In this document: positions 63,123 to 64,000 of the stretch, in pieces | Layout of the letters: each line of letters opens with the position of its first letter | Position numbering within the stretch: position 1 is the first letter of the stretch | Origin: Bacteroides mediterraneensis | GTDB taxonomy: Bacteria; Bacteroidota; Bacteroidia; Bacteroidales; Bacteroidaceae | Reading direction: 5' to 3' | DNA length: 64,000 bases | Assembly (NCBI RefSeq): GCF_016900355.1 | Contig: NZ_JACJKA010000013.1 | Coordinates: forward strand, 1-64,000 | Made by a program: the position numbers and the translations under genes | Notes under the pieces: generated by a model | What the model saw: only the letters and a program-made list of their open reading frames with translations | What the model was told of the DNA's origin: nothing | The model's database searches: none

Positions 63123-63154
63123 AGCCTCACAGAAATGCCTCTGTGGGGCTTTTG
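63123..63154 (+). terminator. Terminator of the AraC-type regulator gene
   Basis: AGCCTCACAGA (63123-63133) pairs with TCTGTGGGGCT (63140-63150, one G-T wobble), followed by TTTTG. Confidence 0.7.
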
Positions 63155-63157
63155 TGT

Positions 63158-63165
63158 TATCTTTG
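63158..63165 (+). promoter_or_regulatory. -7 box for the alpha/beta hydrolase gene
   Basis: TATCTTTG fits TAnnTTTG, right after the terminator and 29 bases before the ATG at 63195. No clear -33 box. Confidence 0.55.
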
Positions 63166-63194
63166 CCTCCGTAGAAACATAGAAACTTGTAAAA

Positions 63195-64000
63195 ATGGAT
63201 CATAAAATGTGGAAGACGTTGTGCGTGGCATCGGCGGCCTGGTTTCTGGCTACGGGCAGCCTTCCCGCCTCAACGCCGGATGTAAAAACGGAGGTGAAAA
63301 TGGAAAGACAGAGTTTGAATCTCACGCAGGAATGGGACAAGGTGTTTCCCTTGAGCCCGAAGGTGAGCCACCGCAAGGTGACCTTTACGAACCGCTACGG
63401 CATCACCCTGGCGGCGGATATGTATGTGCCCAAAGAGGCCGAAGGCAAGTTGCCGGCCATCGCCGTGAGCGGACCGTTCGGGGCCGTGAAGGAGCAGTCG
63501 TCGGGGCTGTATGCCATGACACTGGCCGAACGGGGCTTCCTCACCATCGCCTTCGACCCTTCGTACACGGGTGAAAGCGGAGGCGAACCACGCTATGTGG
63601 CTTCACCCGACATCAATACGGAAGACTTCTGTGCGGCGGTCGACTTCCTGTCCACTTGCGACCAGGTGGATGCTGGCCGTATCGGTATCCTGGGCATCTG
63701 CGGATGGGGAGGTATGGCCCTCAATGCGGCGGCCATCGATACCCGTATCAAGGCCACGGTGACCTCCACGATGTACGACATGAGCCGCGTCACGGCCAAC
63801 GGCTATTTCGACGCCATGGATGCCGATGCCCGCTATGAACAGCGCAAACAGCTCAACGCCCAGCGCACGGAAGACTACCGCAACGGTACATACGCGCAGG
63901 CCGGGGGAGTGGTGGACCCGCTGCCCGCCGACGCGCCCCAGTTCGTGAAAGACTATCATGCGTATTACAAGACCCCGCGCGGCTACCACAAGCGCTCGCT
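63195..64000 (+). CDS. Alpha/beta hydrolase with Cys nucleophile (partial)
   Basis: The gene runs off the right edge; 268 codons are visible and no stop is reached. Residues 1-25 form a signal peptide or anchor (WKTLCVASAAWFLATGSLPA). The rest is an alpha/beta hydrolase: HRKVTFTNRYGITLAADMYVP (about 59-79), PAIAVSGPFGAVKEQ (87-101), and the nucleophile elbow GICGWGG (167-173) with Cys-169 in place of serine, as in dienelactone hydrolase-like enzymes. Acid and histidine partners would lie beyond the edge. It follows the AraC regulator, which may control it (inference). Substrate unknown. Confidence 0.85.
   Translation, partial: MDHKMWKTLCVASAAWFLATGSLPASTPDVKTEVKMERQSLNLTQEWDKVFPLSPKVSHRKVTFTNRYGITLAADMYVPKEAEGKLPAIAVSGPFGAVKEQSSGLYAMTLAERGFLTIAFDPSYTGESGGEPRYVASPDINTEDFCAAVDFLSTCDQVDAGRIGILGICGWGGMALNAAAIDTRIKATVTSTMYDMSRVTANGYFDAMDADARYEQRKQLNAQRTEDYRNGTYAQAGGVVDPLPADAPQFVKDYHAYYKTPRGYHKRS

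Overview
The window is a piece of chromosome from a member of the Bacteroidales, most likely a gut Bacteroides or Phocaeicola relative. The support is direct: promoters carry the Bacteroidetes -7 box TAnnTTTG, Shine-Dalgarno sequences are almost absent, the Rho factor carries a long disordered insertion, and there are BACON-type lipoproteins, DUF4286, DUF4293 and DUF3127 genes and a Bacteroidetes-style omega subunit. The genus is an inference. I see no rRNA, tRNA, phage, insertion sequence or CRISPR array. This is mainly a housekeeping region with about 55 genes.

Layout. 1-6.8 kb: end of an unknown gene, a small secreted protein, an AGCS alanine/sodium symporter, uvrB, then bamD-rpoZ and a DUF4293 membrane protein. 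6.9-11.9 kb: a metallo-hydrolase, the divergent hexuronate pair uxaC/uxaB, and a protein with an exonuclease-X C-terminal module. 11.9-18.3 kb: folK, lgt, an EamA transporter, an AraC regulator, a BACON lipoprotein and an acyl-CoA synthetase. 18.5-26.7 kb: a ten-gene minus-strand run, exbB-exbD-exbD-tonB-pstS-like-TPR-small membrane protein-dedA-DUF47-pit, which joins a TonB energising complex to phosphate-type binding and transport genes. 26.9-33.3 kb: a small exported protein, an NhaC antiporter, then DUF4286-ruvC-pullulanase-ModF-like ABC protein. 33.5-41.7 kb: a seven-gene minus-strand run, dnaN-exonuclease-coaBC-recN-rlmB-TPR protein-nitronate monooxygenase. 41.9-50.3 kb: DUF3127 (with an SSB-like tail), rho, ridA, and a plus-strand run of transglutaminase-like protein, metallo-hydrolase, VOC protein, DUF3805-like protein and ABC-F ATPase. 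50.6-58 kb: DEAD helicase, serB, htpG and clpC on the minus strand. 58.3-64 kb: gyrA, a TPR protein, an AraC regulator and a cut-off alpha/beta hydrolase.

The most unusual signal is non-coding. Three intergenic arrays (1253-1356, 16530-16633, 50294-50397) each hold exactly five 16-bp palindromic units, AAACGYnnnnRCGTTT, placed at an exact 22-bp period with 6-bp spacers. Each array is 104 bp long and lies just past the stop codon of a gene. Within and between arrays the variable centres include exact reverse complements. This looks like a dispersed element family that could act as bidirectional terminators, RNA 3' structures or phased protein-binding sites.

Other points of interest are the TonB-phosphate operon, an HtrA-like pseudoprotease with TPRs, a palindromic operator candidate between uxaC and uxaB, and an SSB-like C-terminal tip on a DUF3127 protein beside dnaN.
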